Shown piece after piece: positions 1-12,472 of a stretch of DNA of 64,000 nt. Position 1 is the first letter of the stretch; each line of letters begins with the position of its first letter. Position numbers and translations under genes: made by a program. The stretch lies in contig NC_079890.1 in the NCBI RefSeq assembly GCF_024868665.1, positions 29,901,071-29,965,070 of the forward strand, written 5' to 3'. Under the pieces are notes generated by a model. It did not search any database. It had not been told where the DNA came from and saw nothing but the letters and a program-made list of their open reading frames with translations. This DNA comes from Triplophysa rosa (Eukaryota; Chordata; Actinopteri; Cypriniformes; Nemacheilidae).

Positions 1-228
1 CATAACCCGCTTCGGGTGACGCTGCAGCAGGTGTTACAGAAAATGAGGCTCATGCTATGCTGTATGCGGGGTCCCCCTCCATCGCGATAGCGTCCCGGGG
101 TCGTGATCGCGTTTCTCTGTTCGCCGGTGTATTATACTTTCTGCTGATAACTCACCCCCACTTTTAAAACTACTGCGCATTCTTTATTAAAATGAGCATA
201 GAGTCTTTACCTTAACTCTTCGCTCCAG

Positions 229-636
229 GTCTACATCCCCTCCCGTCATCTTCGGTCTGAAAATGAGCGACGCCTGGTTGTTCCATCACAGCGAGAGACC
301 AAATCGCTTGCAAAAACCTTTACTTATTCGGTTACCCTGTGGTGGAATGAACTGCCAGCCTCAACCCGAACTGCAGCGTCCTTCACATCTTTCAAAAAAC
401 AGCTCAAAACATACCTGTTCCGCATTTATTTGACTTAATCAATAACCATCTATGTCTTGTATATAATAATAATAATTCTTGTTTATTCTCTCCCTTGCTT
501 ACTCCAGCTTTAATCCTCCTAGTAGCATGGCCTTGTAAACTAACGGTACTGCTTAGCGTGTTGACAAAATGTTTACATGCTCTCCTTCGTGCTTTGGATA
601 AAAGCGTCTGCCAAATGAATAAATGTAATGTAAATG
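229..636 (+). mobile_element. L2-type LINE, 3' end (ORF2 C-terminus plus 3' tail)
   Basis: A 70-codon frame from 229 to the TAA at 436-438 reads as the extreme C-terminus of an L2-clade LINE ORF2, with motifs such as SENERRLVVPSQRETKSLAK and WWNELPAS. It is followed by an untranslated region and the characteristic tail around 591-636 (GGATAAAAGCGTCTGCC, then AAATGTAATG units). The copy is heavily 5'-truncated, as is usual for LINEs. The other long frames here (404-814 minus, 495-761 plus) are by-products. The same tail recurs at 33848-33899 and 61799-61857, which supports the family call. Bases 1-228 could belong to the same or another repeat but show nothing recognisable. Confidence 0.8.
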
Positions 637-673
637 AAGGGCTAAATGTAATTCTTATCTGGCTGAGAGGTAC

Positions 674-830
674 TGCGCATGCGCACTTTTGTGACCCCCA
701 AATAGGGCTGTTTGATTCTGAATTTTTTGGAGTCGATTCCAATTCCTGGTCTGGCAATTGAAAGAATCGATTCCAAGAATCGATTCCTAGCTGCTGTTTT
801 CGATTCCTGCTCAATTCCCTGTTTTACTAC
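674..830 (+). repeat. Repeat fragment with NRF1-type palindrome and ATCGATTCC motifs
   Basis: The 12-base palindrome TGCGCATGCGCA lies at 674-685. From 704 there is a hAT-like start (TAGGGCTGTTTGATTC) followed by repeated GATTCC/AATCGATTCC motifs up to about 815. This resembles one terminus of a hAT-type element. I found no matching opposite end nearby, so it is called only as a fragment. Confidence 0.35.
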
Positions 831-837
831 AGATTTT

Positions 838-3299
838 TATTTATTATAAAAAAATTACACATTTAATGCATTACAATTTTCTAAGCTGTCACTTTTTACA
901 TTTATTAATTGTTTATTGTTTCTATAACGAAAAAAGCCAAATATGTCGATCTTGTCCTGCAATTCCAATGTATCATTAATAATATCATTAATAATCACCA
1001 AGTTCAACCGCTAGATGTCAACTACCAAATGCGACCGAACTACAGGACTCATTCAACAAATTGTTTATTTCATAAAATGAACATTCAACAAATAGTTTAT
1101 TTAATACAATTATTATACAGTATAATAATAATACAAATTCATATTAACATAAATTAAATAAAATATAACCATAACACAAAATAATATAGCCAAACACAAA
1201 ACGGAAGTAAACTGGGGATGAGGCGTGCGCGCGTCCAATGAAACTGTCTATACAAAAAACTAGACTACACCACTGAATAAAAGAGATACGTATTGTATCA
1301 AAGGACCCCTTTGAACCAAATAATTTAGACATTAACAACTAGATATAACTAACAGATATTGTTTTTTAAGTACTTTTTATGCCATAGATGTCCAGCTGTT
1401 AACAATTCTTTTGCATTGCAACAATTGTTGTTATTATGGCAGTCATGTAACCAGTACTATCACATGAACTGACTTCTACATGTTGTAAAGAACACATGGT
1501 AAATTTTTTGTACAAATACTATAATGATATGATAATGATGATAATTCTTTATAGAGATGAAATACAAAAACAGTGTATTATTTTTACTATAGGTAAATGT
1601 TTATGTATAAATAAAATGATAATCATTATCACTCATAGGGATGTGAGCACGAGTTTTACGGTCCTGTCCAATCCTACTATCTAGATCTGTTAACTATAAG
1701 AAAGTCCCTAATTAATGTGATTCATTTAACATTTAAAGTCAGGTGTTTTTACAGAGCTTGTGAGCGGGGTAACAGTTCATTAGAGAGAATGTCTGGTTGC
1801 CGGTGCCTTTGAAGTCACTTCACAAGAGTAGGTCAGATAGCAGAGTTTAATGAAGTATGCCAAATGATTGCAGAAAGCACATAATGTCAGCATTTCCGTT
1901 GACATTAAAACTTTACAAGGCGCTCTTAATCCTTTTGATGGGACAAACCTTATTCCTAACAGAGATTTGGTACTTGGTCGATCAGGGTGATATAGCCTTC
2001 TTGATTATTCATTGAGTTAATAGAAAACACTCAACTTGTGTTTAGTAACCAGGTCTTTCTGTATTAATCCTCATCAGACTTTTTAATATTTTTGCTGAAT
2101 AAACCATACATATAGGATTAGTTTTTGCTTGCAGTATTGAATGTTACAATAATAGATGGGATAGAATGCTAATTGAGAGCTGCAAATAGCAGCATAATGC
2201 ACCTCATTAACTAGCGCAGGCTGAGATGTCCCAGGTACGTCTTGATGCCACATGCTAATAGGTTTCTCAAAGAGAGGATGCTCTAAGAGAAAGAGAGAGC
2301 CGTCTAATTAATTTCCAGATTCTGTCTTTGATGTTGTTAATGGCCTCCAAAGTTCATTAGACAAGCAGGTTCCTCGGTGGAGAATTAAGGAGGGTCCCTG
2401 GTTGGTGTGTGCTTTGCTTCTGAGATGCAAGAGTATTTTTAGTCTTCAATGGCTTGATTCTTCAAAGTTCACCTTATGCTATAAGATCATTTAAATGTGT
2501 AAAAATAAAAAACTCAGTTGATGATGTTGATCTAAGTAGTTGTAGTAATTGTTAGCAATGTTGTGGTCAGATAAATTATAGCGCGTTTAGTGGAAGTAGC
2601 ACTAGCCGAACAGGATTTGATCTCCAGCCACCTTACTTCTTTCTTCATTATAAAGACCTATTGAACATAATTTAGTTAAAAAAGGCTACAAGCTAAAAGA
2701 AAGATAATGTGTAACAGCTTTTTAATGTGTACATAATGTAGTACATTTACAAATACTATATTTTGGTAATGTGATTGTGTATTAAAGATCATGTGAATTA
2801 CTACCCAACTATGTTTGTTAGTGTGTGTCCATCTGAACCTATTCCTTAAAAAAAAAACATGCCAATGACCATATGAAATGGGTCCCATGCTTCCTCTATT
2901 TATTTATTTATTTTACGACGAAATGAAATGATCTTATTTACCATCCTATTACTGACATCTCATTACTTTGCGTGATTCATATCTAGGCAGGACAACTTTT
3001 GATGATAATTTATTTAATTCCAGAGTGGAAACCAATTAAGTTGAATGAAGGCAATAAATGCTTCCGAGCTGAACTGTAACTCTCTAATGCTTCATCTTGT
3101 CATCAACAAATCTCACTAAATGTTTGACCCTTCTTATAGTTCTTGCCCTTTAACTAGCAAGGTTACTTCCACATTAAGTTCTCTGTATTTATTATGCTGA
3201 AAATCATGTAGAGTTAGGGCAGATCACTAATGAGAGTTAAAGTAGGAGGATAAGTATTAGAAGTATATTTGTTTAGGATTAAGGGAGACCTGGGACAGT
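838..3299. other. AT-rich non-coding DNA, no gene seen
   Basis: No frame here looks like a protein; the listed short frames are chance. 838-1700 is strongly AT-rich. The part around 2200-2420 is less repetitive and carries homeodomain-like cores (CTAATTAATTTCC, GTTCATTAG) and is noted separately as a possible conserved non-coding element. Confidence 0.5.
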
Positions 3300-3323
3300 G
3301 AAAACCGTGTTTTCCAGGCAAGA

Positions 3324-3861
3324 TGGGAAACAGATAATCTTTTTACCGAGTTTAAGGGGGCACCCATGTGTTTGGTGTGCTTGGAAACGAAATTGGTTAT
3401 GAAGGATTTAAATTTATATCGACATTACATCACTGCTCACAAAAAAAAAGAAAGATACACCTGTCCCGCAAGAACTGCTCTCATCTCAGGTTTAAAAGGT
3501 AAAATATATTGTCAGCAAAACCATTTCACTAAATGCATGACGGTTCAAGAATCATCACTAAAGGCATCTTATGCGGTTTCACCCGTGCTTAAGAATGTTC
3601 TCTTGGCTACTAATCAAAAACAGGGTCTTTGTACCTTTGTTGAAATGCATACATTTGTTTTTCATTTTAAAAAATTGGCTATTTGAATGAGCATAAATGC
3701 AGAAGTTTTATATTTAAACTCATTGCATTCATTGTATATTGAGTTCCCTCAATAAAAAGTAAATTGTAAAATGTGTCTCTGGATTAATACAGTAATCTGG
3801 CCCCCTGGTATGAAGGAGAAAAAATGCTGGCTCCCATCATTATGAAAGTTGCCCATCCCTG
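3324..3861 (+). pseudogene. hAT-family transposase N-terminus remnant (GTF2IRD2/ZBED-like) and element 3' end
   Basis: The frame can be read from about 3324 (WETDNLFTEFKGAP) through the ATG at 3366 to a stop at 3686. It begins with a C-x2-C ... H-x4-H finger (CLVC ... RHYITAH) followed by KASYAV. This order, an acidic WE..F..FKG lead-in, a CLVC finger, RHY, then a KASY segment, is typical of the N-terminus of hAT-derived proteins of the GTF2IRD2/ZBED5 group. The rest of the transposase (DDE core, dimerisation domain) is absent. At 3847-3861 GTTGCCCATCCCTG looks like a hAT right terminus (inverse of CAGGGATGGGCAAC). The matching left end was not found. This is a broken, partial copy with no sign of function. 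Confidence 0.55.
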
Positions 3862-3949
3862 ATGTATAATGTAATAAACTGTTACAGTTTTTCTTTTTCA
3901 AAAATTTCATGTATTTTTTAAATGTGGTAAAAAACCCCGTAAAATTAGA

Positions 3950-4135
3950 GAAAAAGACAGCAGATTTACAAGTACGTTTACTCTGTACTTTTTAAATGAT
4001 TACATAATGTGTTGTCAAAGTTGACAAGCACTTTTTAATACTTTTATTGGTTAGATATTTACAAAACATTATATCAATAATAATTTATGGCAAAAAATAA
4101 AAAATCATGAAATATGGAGATAAGATGTTTTAGAA
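3950..4135. repeat. Interspersed repeat, copy 1 (second copy at 50012-50175)
   Basis: Shares segments such as AAGCACTTTTTAA, TTTATTGGTTAGATATTT and ATGGAGA with 50012-50175 in the same order, with many small differences. No coding capacity. Family not recognised. Confidence 0.6.
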
Positions 4136-4144
4136 GGACATCTG

Positions 4145-4472
4145 TGTAACAAGTTCAAGGAATGGGAAGAAGGAGGCGGGAACCGGCGAACATAGAACAA
4201 ACTTTTAATAAAATAAACAAACAACCAAACGAAAGTAAAGGGCTGACAGCTCCCTCACGGTCAAGTGCAGGCCACACAAACATAATAAAGCATAATATAA
4301 AATCCAGGCCTGGTTCTCTCTCATCCTTCACTGCTGTCGCTCCTTTCATGCTTCCGAAGCTCCTCCGTGAGATATGCGAGACCAGTGCAACATATCTCTC
4401 ACGGAGCAGGTTATCACGCGTGTCACCGGCCTCGCGCCGTTCCCTCACGGCCCTCGTCCTGCTCTGCCTACA
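4145..4472 (-). mobile_element. Solo LTR of an LTR retrotransposon
   Basis: Read on the minus strand it starts TGTAGGCAG and ends TTGTTACA, so it has the TG...CA ends of an LTR. It contains an internal T-rich stretch with TTTATT/AATAAA-like signal and a GCCGGTTCCC motif near its 3' end. A diverged partial copy lies at 57332-57537, also on the minus strand. No gag/pol sequence flanks it, so it is a solo LTR. No clear 4-6 bp target duplication was found. The general look (CCGGTTCCC..CTCCTTCTTCC near the end) suggests a Ty3/Gypsy-type fish LTR, but that is a guess. The two long overlapping frames on both strands are accidental. Confidence 0.6.
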
Positions 4473-4479
4473 CATTAAA

Positions 4480-5545
4480 CATTATTAATGATTATTATTT
4501 GAATATATGAATAGTTTTGTAAATAGTTTTAATGTAACAGTCCTAATTTTTGATATTTTTTGTTTCGTTAATTTGAAAAAATCTGAATCTCTATCCACTG
4601 GACACTGCTGAAGAATCGTACACCTCTGCTTGCGAATCACTGCAAAAGATCTACTTTAAATCCGCATTACTAACTATTTTTATCCCTCTTATCATTTTAC
4701 ATCTTTGCTTTTTGCAACCCATCAGCAGTTAGTTTTATCATCTATACCACTGGACTCTATGCCAAAGATCATCACTAAACCTATTCACACTCTGTCATTT
4801 ATCATCTCTCGGTTTCTGCCTCATTCGAGCTGATGGATGATTAAGAGTAAAACAGAAATAAAAAGAAATGAAAGTAGGGAAGCAGCTGTAGGCAGGAGGC
4901 AGTAAGAGGACAGGGGGTGTAAAAACTGCTGTATTTAGCAGTTTCACAGGGCTAGGTGAAAGATTCAGAGCACTAATGAGTTTGTACAGTCAACTTTTGG
5001 GGATTCTTAAACCCATCTCTCAGGCACTGGCACATGCTGACGCTTTCTTTTGCCATCTATCATTTTTTCCTGCCCTGCACCTCTGAATAATCTGGCTGGT
5101 GAAACTATCTTGAAAATGATTGACCATGGCGTAGCCTAATAGTGACTGTTACTAGAGATGTTGTATTACTGGATAAATGTGTCATTCGATTGACAAGGCA
5201 TTGCCTAATACATCCACCAGCAAATACATTACTCTCAAAACATTAGATCTTAAAAATTGAATAGTTTTAAGAAAAGTCCATATTGAACACTGTCACCATA
5301 GTATTTGTACTGGTTTGACAGCTGACAGACAGTTATGTGACATATGCTTACCCTGTAACTTTACTTCGGATACATAATTGAACCTCATTATGTCTCTTTA
5401 CATTTAAGCCGTGAGATTCTAAAAAATGCTGACAGAACCATGGGGGTGCACTGAACCTTCGCGCCACCGGCATAAGGAACAGCACGTCAAGGTGAAATGT
5501 TAGGAACGCAGTCTTGCAGTTTCACAGGTGGAAATTGAACTATAT
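4480..5545. other. Non-coding DNA, nothing recognised
   Basis: No convincing frame, RNA gene or repeat terminus was seen between the solo LTR and the palindromic MITE. Confidence 0.4.
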
Positions 5546-7440
5546 TTAAAGGAACAGTTCTCCCAAAAATTAAAATTCTGTCTTCATTGAATTCCAAATC
5601 TGTACAAATCTTTTTGTTCTGATTAAGACAGAGAATGATATTTGGAAGAATGCTTGTAACCATACAGTTCTTGGCCACCATTGACTACCATAGCAGGAAC
5701 GATTGCTTTATAAATTTCTTTGTTCTGTTGAACACAAAAGAAGATATTTTTAAGAACGTAGGAAAGCAAACAGTTCTGAGGCACTTTTCCTACTATGGTA
5801 GTCAATGGTGGCCAAGAACTGTACCTGTACCAAAGCAACCCAAAGTTACTTGCTTAAATGACTGGCGTCCTGTTGCTCTGACCCCCATCATCAGCAAATG
5901 TTTTGGAGGCTAATTAAAGATTATATCTGCTCTGTTTTGCCTCCCTCACTGGACCCACTACAGTTTGCATATCGCAACCACCGCTCCACTGATGATGCCA
6001 TTGCACATACACTACACATTGCTCTCTCCCACCTGGAAAAAAGAACACATATGTGAGAATGCTGTTTAGACTACAGCTCTGCATTCAACACCATAGTGCC
6101 CTCCAAGCTAGATGTGAAACTCCGGGTGCTGGGCTTAAACAGCTTGCTGTGCAGCTGGATCCTGGACTTCCTGTCTAGCAGACGCCAGGTAGTCAGAATT
6201 CTCAACAATACCTCCTCATCACTGACCCTAAACACTGGAGCGCCACAAGGATGTGTTCTCAGCCCACTCCTGTGCACCCTGTACTCACACGACTGCATGG
6301 CAACACGTAGCTCCAATGCCATCATAAAGTTTGCCGACGACACGACGGTGGCTGGTCTGATCACTGACGCTGATGAAACAGCTTACAGAGAAGAGGTGCA
6401 CACTCTGTCACGTTGGTGTGAAGAACACAACCTCTCTCTCAACGTCAGTAAGACCAAGTGGACTTTAGGAGGAAAGACAACACAGTCCTATCACCATCAA
6501 CGGAGCACCAGTGAAGAGAGTCAACAGTTTCAAGTTCCTTGTTGTCAATATCACAGAGGAGCTCACATTGACCACTCACACCGAAGCCATATTGGAGAAG
6601 GCTCAACAGAGACGGCTGAGGAAGTTTGGCCTGATTCGTCACATCCTCACTCGATTCTACACCGGCACAACAGAGAGTATCCTAACTGACTGCATCACTG
6701 CCTGGTACGGTAACAGAGAGTGGTACGAAATGCCAGGCACACCGTCAGAGGTGAGCATCCCTCCCTCCTGGAAATTTACACCAGACGGTGTGTGAAAAAA
6801 GTGAGGAGACACTAGCCACCAGAGTCACGGTCTGTTCTCACTCCTTCCAGCAAGAAAGAGATACCGCAGCATCAGAACCCGCACCAGCAGACTACGTGAC
6901 AGCTTCTTTCCCCAAGCAGTCAGACTCTTAAACTCTCGACTCCCACAATCTACTCATCAGCACTGCACTTTATCCCGCACTAGCATGCACAACCAATAAG
7001 AACTCTAAAACAGTCAGATGAATTTATATACTGTCTTACTGTAATACCACAATACGCACCAATCACTGAACACTACGCACATTGTGCGTACATTTGCTGC
7101 TGTGTAGTTATATGTAAATGATGTGTCATTCGTTATACTATGGTTAAACACTTGTACAGAAATGTTTACTGTGTGCAGGAAAATGTCTATTGTAAAGTAT
7201 TGTAATTTTTTGTTACTTGTAATCTACAATTCTGTCTCATATTTGTCATACTGCCATGTTGGTAGGAACTGCACCCAAGTTTTTCACCTACTGTTTCACT
7301 TGTGTATATGGTTGAGTGACAATAAAGGGATTTTATTTTATTTGAACTGCTTGGTTACAAGCATTCTCCCAAATATCATTCAACTCGAGGGTGAGTAAAT
7401 GAGGACAGAAGATGCATTTTTTGGTGAACAGTCCCTTTAA
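5546..7440. mobile_element. Palindromic TTAA MITE (Angel-like), split by a LINE
   Basis: The left end is TTAAAGGAACAGTTC at 5546 and the right end GAACAGTCCCTTTAA at 7440, giving inverted termini bounded by TTAA. The left arm continues with the long internal inverted repeat of this family: CCATTGACTACCATAG near 5678 pairs with CTATGGTAGTCAATGG near 5795. The right arm (7344-7440) resumes the same consensus after an insertion. Without the insertion the element would be about 390 bp. Related copies are at 12218-12472, 40006-40195 and 41672-41865. The TTAA ends fit piggyBac-like mobilisation; the Angel name is from recognition only. Confidence 0.8.
5822..7343 (+). mobile_element. Rex1/CR1-like LINE, 5'-truncated, with degenerate RT
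   Basis: The element encodes a broken reverse transcriptase. PVPKQP...[12 protein letters not shown] lies near 5824-5890, then the frame is lost. 6096-6470 encodes [15 protein letters not shown] and [11 protein letters not shown], including the F-x-DD catalytic box, and [11 protein letters not shown] frameshift near 6455 moves the continuation ([13 protein letters not shown]...WYGN) into another frame. A C-terminal remnant (SSKKRYRSIRTRTSRLRDSFF) is readable near 6840-6910. The 3' end is TGACAATAAAGGGATTTTATTTTATTT. The hexamer GAACTG lies at 5816-5821 and again at 7344-7349, directly bordering the LINE, and is the likely target-site duplication. The copy is inactive. Assignment to the Rex1/Babar group within the CR1 superfamily is by motif memory. 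Confidence 0.8.
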
Positions 7441-8348
7441 TTTTACTGTGTGAAAAGTAACATCACAAAAAAGCAGCTGTTAATGCATGCGTTTTCTGTT
7501 TGAACAGACTGAATCTTTGGCACTTCTCTTTTTTTACACATTCGCTCTCTTCGGTTAAGATGGTGCTCTCATAGACATCACAAATCTCATCCATCTTTAA
7601 TTTGCATCAAATCATGCCGAAATTTGCCAGCGATGAATTGACACAGATGATCAGTCATGATTATGGCCTGCTTTGACTAAATCGTAATAATAAGCTATTT
7701 ATGTTTGCGGGCTCCAGCGTGCGTTTGACTCGCAATATTGATGTTTATAGGTCTTGCTTTTAATTTGGCAAGGAATATTAAGTGTTAGATTTTTACAAGT
7801 TTATCAAATATGTCTACTTATAAAAGTACATGTCTTCTGACCTCACTATCAAATTTTGAAGTGAACAAAAGAAGCGTGTTGATATAATGTGGGAAGTCTT
7901 GATTAAATTATCTGTGGCAGTGGAGAATGTTTAAATTGATAAAAACAACACACAAAAGAAGAGAAAAAAAAGAATATACAGCCTCATTTTAACTAGCCCG
8001 GTGTACCTGTGAAAACAGTATAACAGAAGTGTGTGGGAGAGGTTAAGCTACTACCAAGAGCATTTACAATTAAAACTGTTGGAGCTCATTAATTATAATT
8101 TTGTTAAGGAGTTTTTTTTCTGTGGCGGCAGTGCACGGCTGTGATGCGCCTCAGTGAAGCACATCACCCATGGGGTGGTAGTGATGCTGTCTATCGCACC
8201 TGTATTCCTGTCAACCTGTGTGCTTGTATTAGAACGCTCCTGTCATAAATTTGCATCATAATTGCCCGCAATGCTGCATTAATCTGTCTGGGCTATGTGA
8301 GATGTGTCATTATTATCATGTGAGTGTATAGATCTGTTTATATCACAA
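7441..8348. other. Non-coding DNA, nothing recognised
   Basis: No convincing gene, RNA or repeat terminus was seen. Confidence 0.4.
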
Positions 8349-8515
8349 ATATCACTGCCTTTGAGCTGAAATCTTCCCACATGGTAATAATTCTGCTCTC
8401 ATTTTATTTTACATTTCAATTAGTCAATTTCAAACCGCCATGTTTTCCTTTAAATTGAAGTGTGTAGTTTCTGCACCTGCACCACCAGTGTCACCAAATA
8501 GAATTGAAGAAATTA
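8349..8515 (+). repeat. Local direct duplication, copy A
   Basis: About 165 bases nearly identical to 10494-10657, in the same orientation 2.1 kb away. Shared blocks include TAATAATTCTGCTCTCATTT and CAAACCGCCATGTT. No inverted termini or tail were seen, so it looks like a local duplication rather than a known mobile element. Confidence 0.8.
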
Positions 8516-9127
8516 TTTGTAGGTTTGTGTGTGCAAGAGAAAAAGAGATGCAGAGAAAATGTGTGCTTTGAAAATGAAGAGTTTTGAAAAGAAGGAAAAC
8601 ATAAAGGGACAGAAAAAATGAAAATGCGGTCATCATGTACTTAACCTCATTTCTTTCCAAACCAATATGACTTTCATCAACCAAAAAGGAGGAATTGACA
8701 GATTGTTATTGTCCCTTTTTGCCATGTTTATACCAATAAATGTGGTTATTTACAGTAATCTTTTCCTCCAGTGCGCTCTCTATAATGCCACCAGATTAAT
8801 GAGTTTATTGAGTTACATTTGAGAACCTGATAAATGTTTGATTCATTCAAACAATCTAAAGAAGGTCAAACCTAAAAGATGATTCAACCTCAAATTGGAC
8901 ATTTCATTTCTGTTTGTCTCTCATTAAGGTTGAGTTGTGCATGAGTTGTGTGGTTTGCCTTAGAAGCTCCCCAGTACTGTAAAGTATACTTTGCATATCA
9001 TACTGTAAGAGTGGTCCATAAGGTCTTTGAAATATAGTTTAATATTGCATTGATCAGCACAGAAATGGATTATTTTAATACAGACACATTTTTTTAGAAA
9101 TGGTGACATTATTGTGAAACAAAAATT

Positions 9128-9236
9128 CTGGGTTGTTTTCAACCCATGGTTGTGTTAAAAACTGTATGAACATTTTTTAAGTTAATCTAACTGGTTAGTT
9201 CCATATTTGACCCAACCATGCGGGTTGAAAAAACCT
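9128..9236. repeat. Fragment with inverted GGGTTG/CAACCC motifs
   Basis: GGGTTGTTTTCAACCC near 9129-9145 and GACCCAACCATGCGGGTTG near 9210-9230 form short inverted motifs typical of a fish MITE fragment. Family not certain. Confidence 0.35.
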
Positions 9237-9245
9237 TGTCATCTA

Positions 9246-9429
9246 CACTGTAAAAAAATCCTTTAAAAACACTGCAATTTTCTGGCAGCTGGGGTGCCAG
9301 AAAAAATAGTATAATAACAATTTTGTCATGTAAAATTGCATGTTTTTAATGTTTTTCTTGTATATTTGCAGTATTTTTTCTGTAATTTTAGTATTTAAAA
9401 ATTATATTTTCGTTTTTCTTTTTGCAGTG
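9246..9429. mobile_element. Small MITE, CACTG termini, TA flanks
   Basis: Begins CACTGTAAAAA and ends TTTTTGCAGTG, and is flanked by TA at 9244-9245 and 9430-9431. The inverted termini match over about 11 bases with one mismatch. It is 184 bp long and non-coding. CACTG ends with a 2-bp duplication would fit a CACTA/EnSpm derivative; a Tc1-type origin cannot be excluded. Confidence 0.6.
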
Positions 9430-9759
9430 TAGGCTGCCAACATTATTTAAAAAAATTGGTCAAATAACATGACATCTGTATAGAAATGAACAACATCTGT
9501 GATGATCAATGCAATATTGAATTCGACTGTATTTCAAACATCTCACTTTATTGACTCCTTGTACAGTATGAAAACATGACCTCAAGATAATCCTCAAATT
9601 TAATTATTGACAGTTCAATCACATTTGCACTATATAATACAATATGTTGGGTTGTCACTCACAATCAGCATTTAGGCTGAAAATGTTTAGTGGTAGTTTC
9701 AATTATATTTTGCCATTTAAAAGCACAATAACTCCTTTTAGATTATAGTGTCCAAGTAA

Positions 9760-10175
<416 letters not shown>

Positions 10176-10493
10176 CTGTACCTCAAGGGACATCTCTTTC
10201 AAGCAGCTGGGAAAGCTTGTTCTCAGAGCCGCTCAAAGTGGCTTCACAAATCGAGGTTGGCACATCCAAGACTTAACATGTACAGGACACAGCAGCTATG
10301 GCCGTGTCCACAATCAAAATGCGTGATGAAACATTTAAAAGCTACTTACTCTAACCTTTGCAAGACTGACAATTTATTTAGCAGGCTGTTTAAAATTCTG
10401 CAAAGCAACAGCAGGAGTCCAGATGCTTAATAAAAGCGGTGCAGGTGGAGGATTGTGTCTGAGGGCATTTCCTGCTGTAGAGGAAGGAAGAAC

Positions 10494-10657
10494 ATATCAC
10501 TGCCTTTAAACTGAAATCTTCCCATGGTAATAATTCTGCTCTCATTTTATTTTACATTTCAATTAGTCAATTTCAAACCGCCATGTTATCCTTGAAATTG
10601 AAGTGTGTAGTTTCTGCACCTGCACCACCAGTGTCACAAAATAGAATTGAAGAAATT
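10494..10657 (+). repeat. Local direct duplication, copy B
   Basis: Second copy of the 8349-8515 segment. It lacks two bases in the CCCACATGG region of copy A and differs by a few substitutions. Confidence 0.8.
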
Positions 10658-12217
10658 CTGCCATTGGTAGGAAAAATTTGCACCAGCCAATATTGTTGTG
10701 TCAGGGTGGTTAGCAAGCTCAAAGATGATATGTTTTGATACTACTACAGAGGTGCCGTGTTTCCGTAATTTCCCCAGCCTATGAATACTGTAGATTACTT
10801 ACAGTTGTCTCTGTGTATTAAAATGGAAAAACTGTGTTTGCTACCATAAATTAAATAAAACTCATATGGTTTTTCCTCAGATTTACCTGCTCACCGGTGC
10901 CATGGTAACTGCCTAGTGGAAGACTATTTGCTAACTGTGAAACTGCAGAGACTGAAAGAGATTTGGACGTTTATCGAGATGCCGGAATGCAGCGTATGAT
11001 AAACACGCACACACACACACAAATGTTATTGCTGCAATTATGACATGATTATTTCTAGATTGCAATCGACAAAATGTCCCTATTGAGGGTTCTTGAAATT
11101 GTTTTATAAAAAACTCTTCCATCGCCATAAACGAAACTGATCGTCCTTTTTGCATCCTTGATGTGTCTTCGACTCCCTGACCTCCACCCATAATGAGGAC
11201 AGGGACTCTATTCTAAATGCATTGGGACGGTTAACACATCAAAAATGCATAATTTTGTTTACGCGGCTTCCTTTTCCATGCCCTCATATTCATCCTGCCC
11301 GAAGTTTTTGTTTGCCGTGACACCAGTGTGACTGGTGGGCCATTATAAATTCTGAACAAAACCTCAATAAGGGATCTCACAAAAATGCAGCACCTTTCTG
11401 TGTCACCAGATAATTACAATACAAATAGAATTCTGCCTTTCCATCTGCGTGGTGATTGGTGATAAAGGGGGGGGTAATTAGCATGCAACAACGCACCATT
11501 CAACCAAAATTTGTTTTTAACAATTGGCCTCAGTGTGCTCGGCCCTCCCTGAAGCACTTATGTTATTAATGGAACAAAACTGAATTCAAAGAGGTACACA
11601 TGTCAGACAGTGATTTTCGGCCGCCACAGTCGCTGCTCTGGAGAGACCACATAAAAGACAATTATGAGTCGGAGTAAACCCGGGGATTTTGGGAAACCAA
11701 AAGTTAGCATAACATTAATGCTCTTTGATTTGATTTGCATCAGATGTGCACCTTCCGAGATCCTTCGTATTCCGGTGTGTATTCTTTATCTCCTGTCTTT
11801 AAAAAGATGAGCCGTGTTGATGGACTTTTAATTACCTGTGAAGCTTTTCCTTCCGGAGTTCATGCAACTGAATGCCGGAATAATCAGTTCATTTGGGTCC
11901 CCTATTACTTTTAAATCTAAGCGGGAAGAGCAAATCATGGTGTTGTGTGAGTGAATGAGCTGGGTAAACTGAGGTGTCATGGGAGAGTTTGTGTTGTCAC
12001 AATTATAATTGTCAATAGTAAAAGAGGAGTGAAATTCAAAGAGGTGAAAACAACAACAGCGTCATGAGATCACTAGGCCTGAATGTTTTATTAATATGTT
12101 TTGCTCATGGGGCGAATAGATGAAACACTTGGGGTATTTCACCGGAAGACCGTACTAATCGCCGGCTTATCCAAGCACTATTTCAGTAAAGTCACTGTAG
12201 CTCGACATGCCCACTTT
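10658..12217. other. Non-coding DNA, nothing recognised
   Basis: Only short chance frames. No repeat termini or RNA genes recognised. Confidence 0.4.
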
Positions 12218-12472
12218 ACATTAAAGTGATAGTAAAAGTCAAACCTGTATGACTTTCTATCTTCTGCAGAACACAACAGAAGATATTTTAAAGAATGTTG
12301 GGTAACCACAGTTTGGGAACCACAGTGGTTTTGTGTCCATACAATAGAGGTCAATGGGTACCGCCATTGTCTGGTTACCAATATTCTTCAAAATATATAT
12401 TTTTTTGTGTTCAGCAGAAGAAAGTAAGACGAACAGGTTTGAAATGACAAGAGTGCGAGTAAATGATTTGAT
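12218..12472. mobile_element. Palindromic MITE, diverged copy
   Basis: Contains the internal inverted pair of the Angel-like family: CTTCTGCAGAACACAACAGA and GAATGTTGGGTAACC on the left, GGTTACCAATATTC and TGTGTTCAGCAGAAG on the right, around a loop near 12340. The outer TTAA ends are eroded. Confidence 0.75.

Noticed and set aside
4155..4488. Two overlapping 106-108 codon frames on opposite strands
   Set aside because: They coincide with a solo LTR and resemble no protein.
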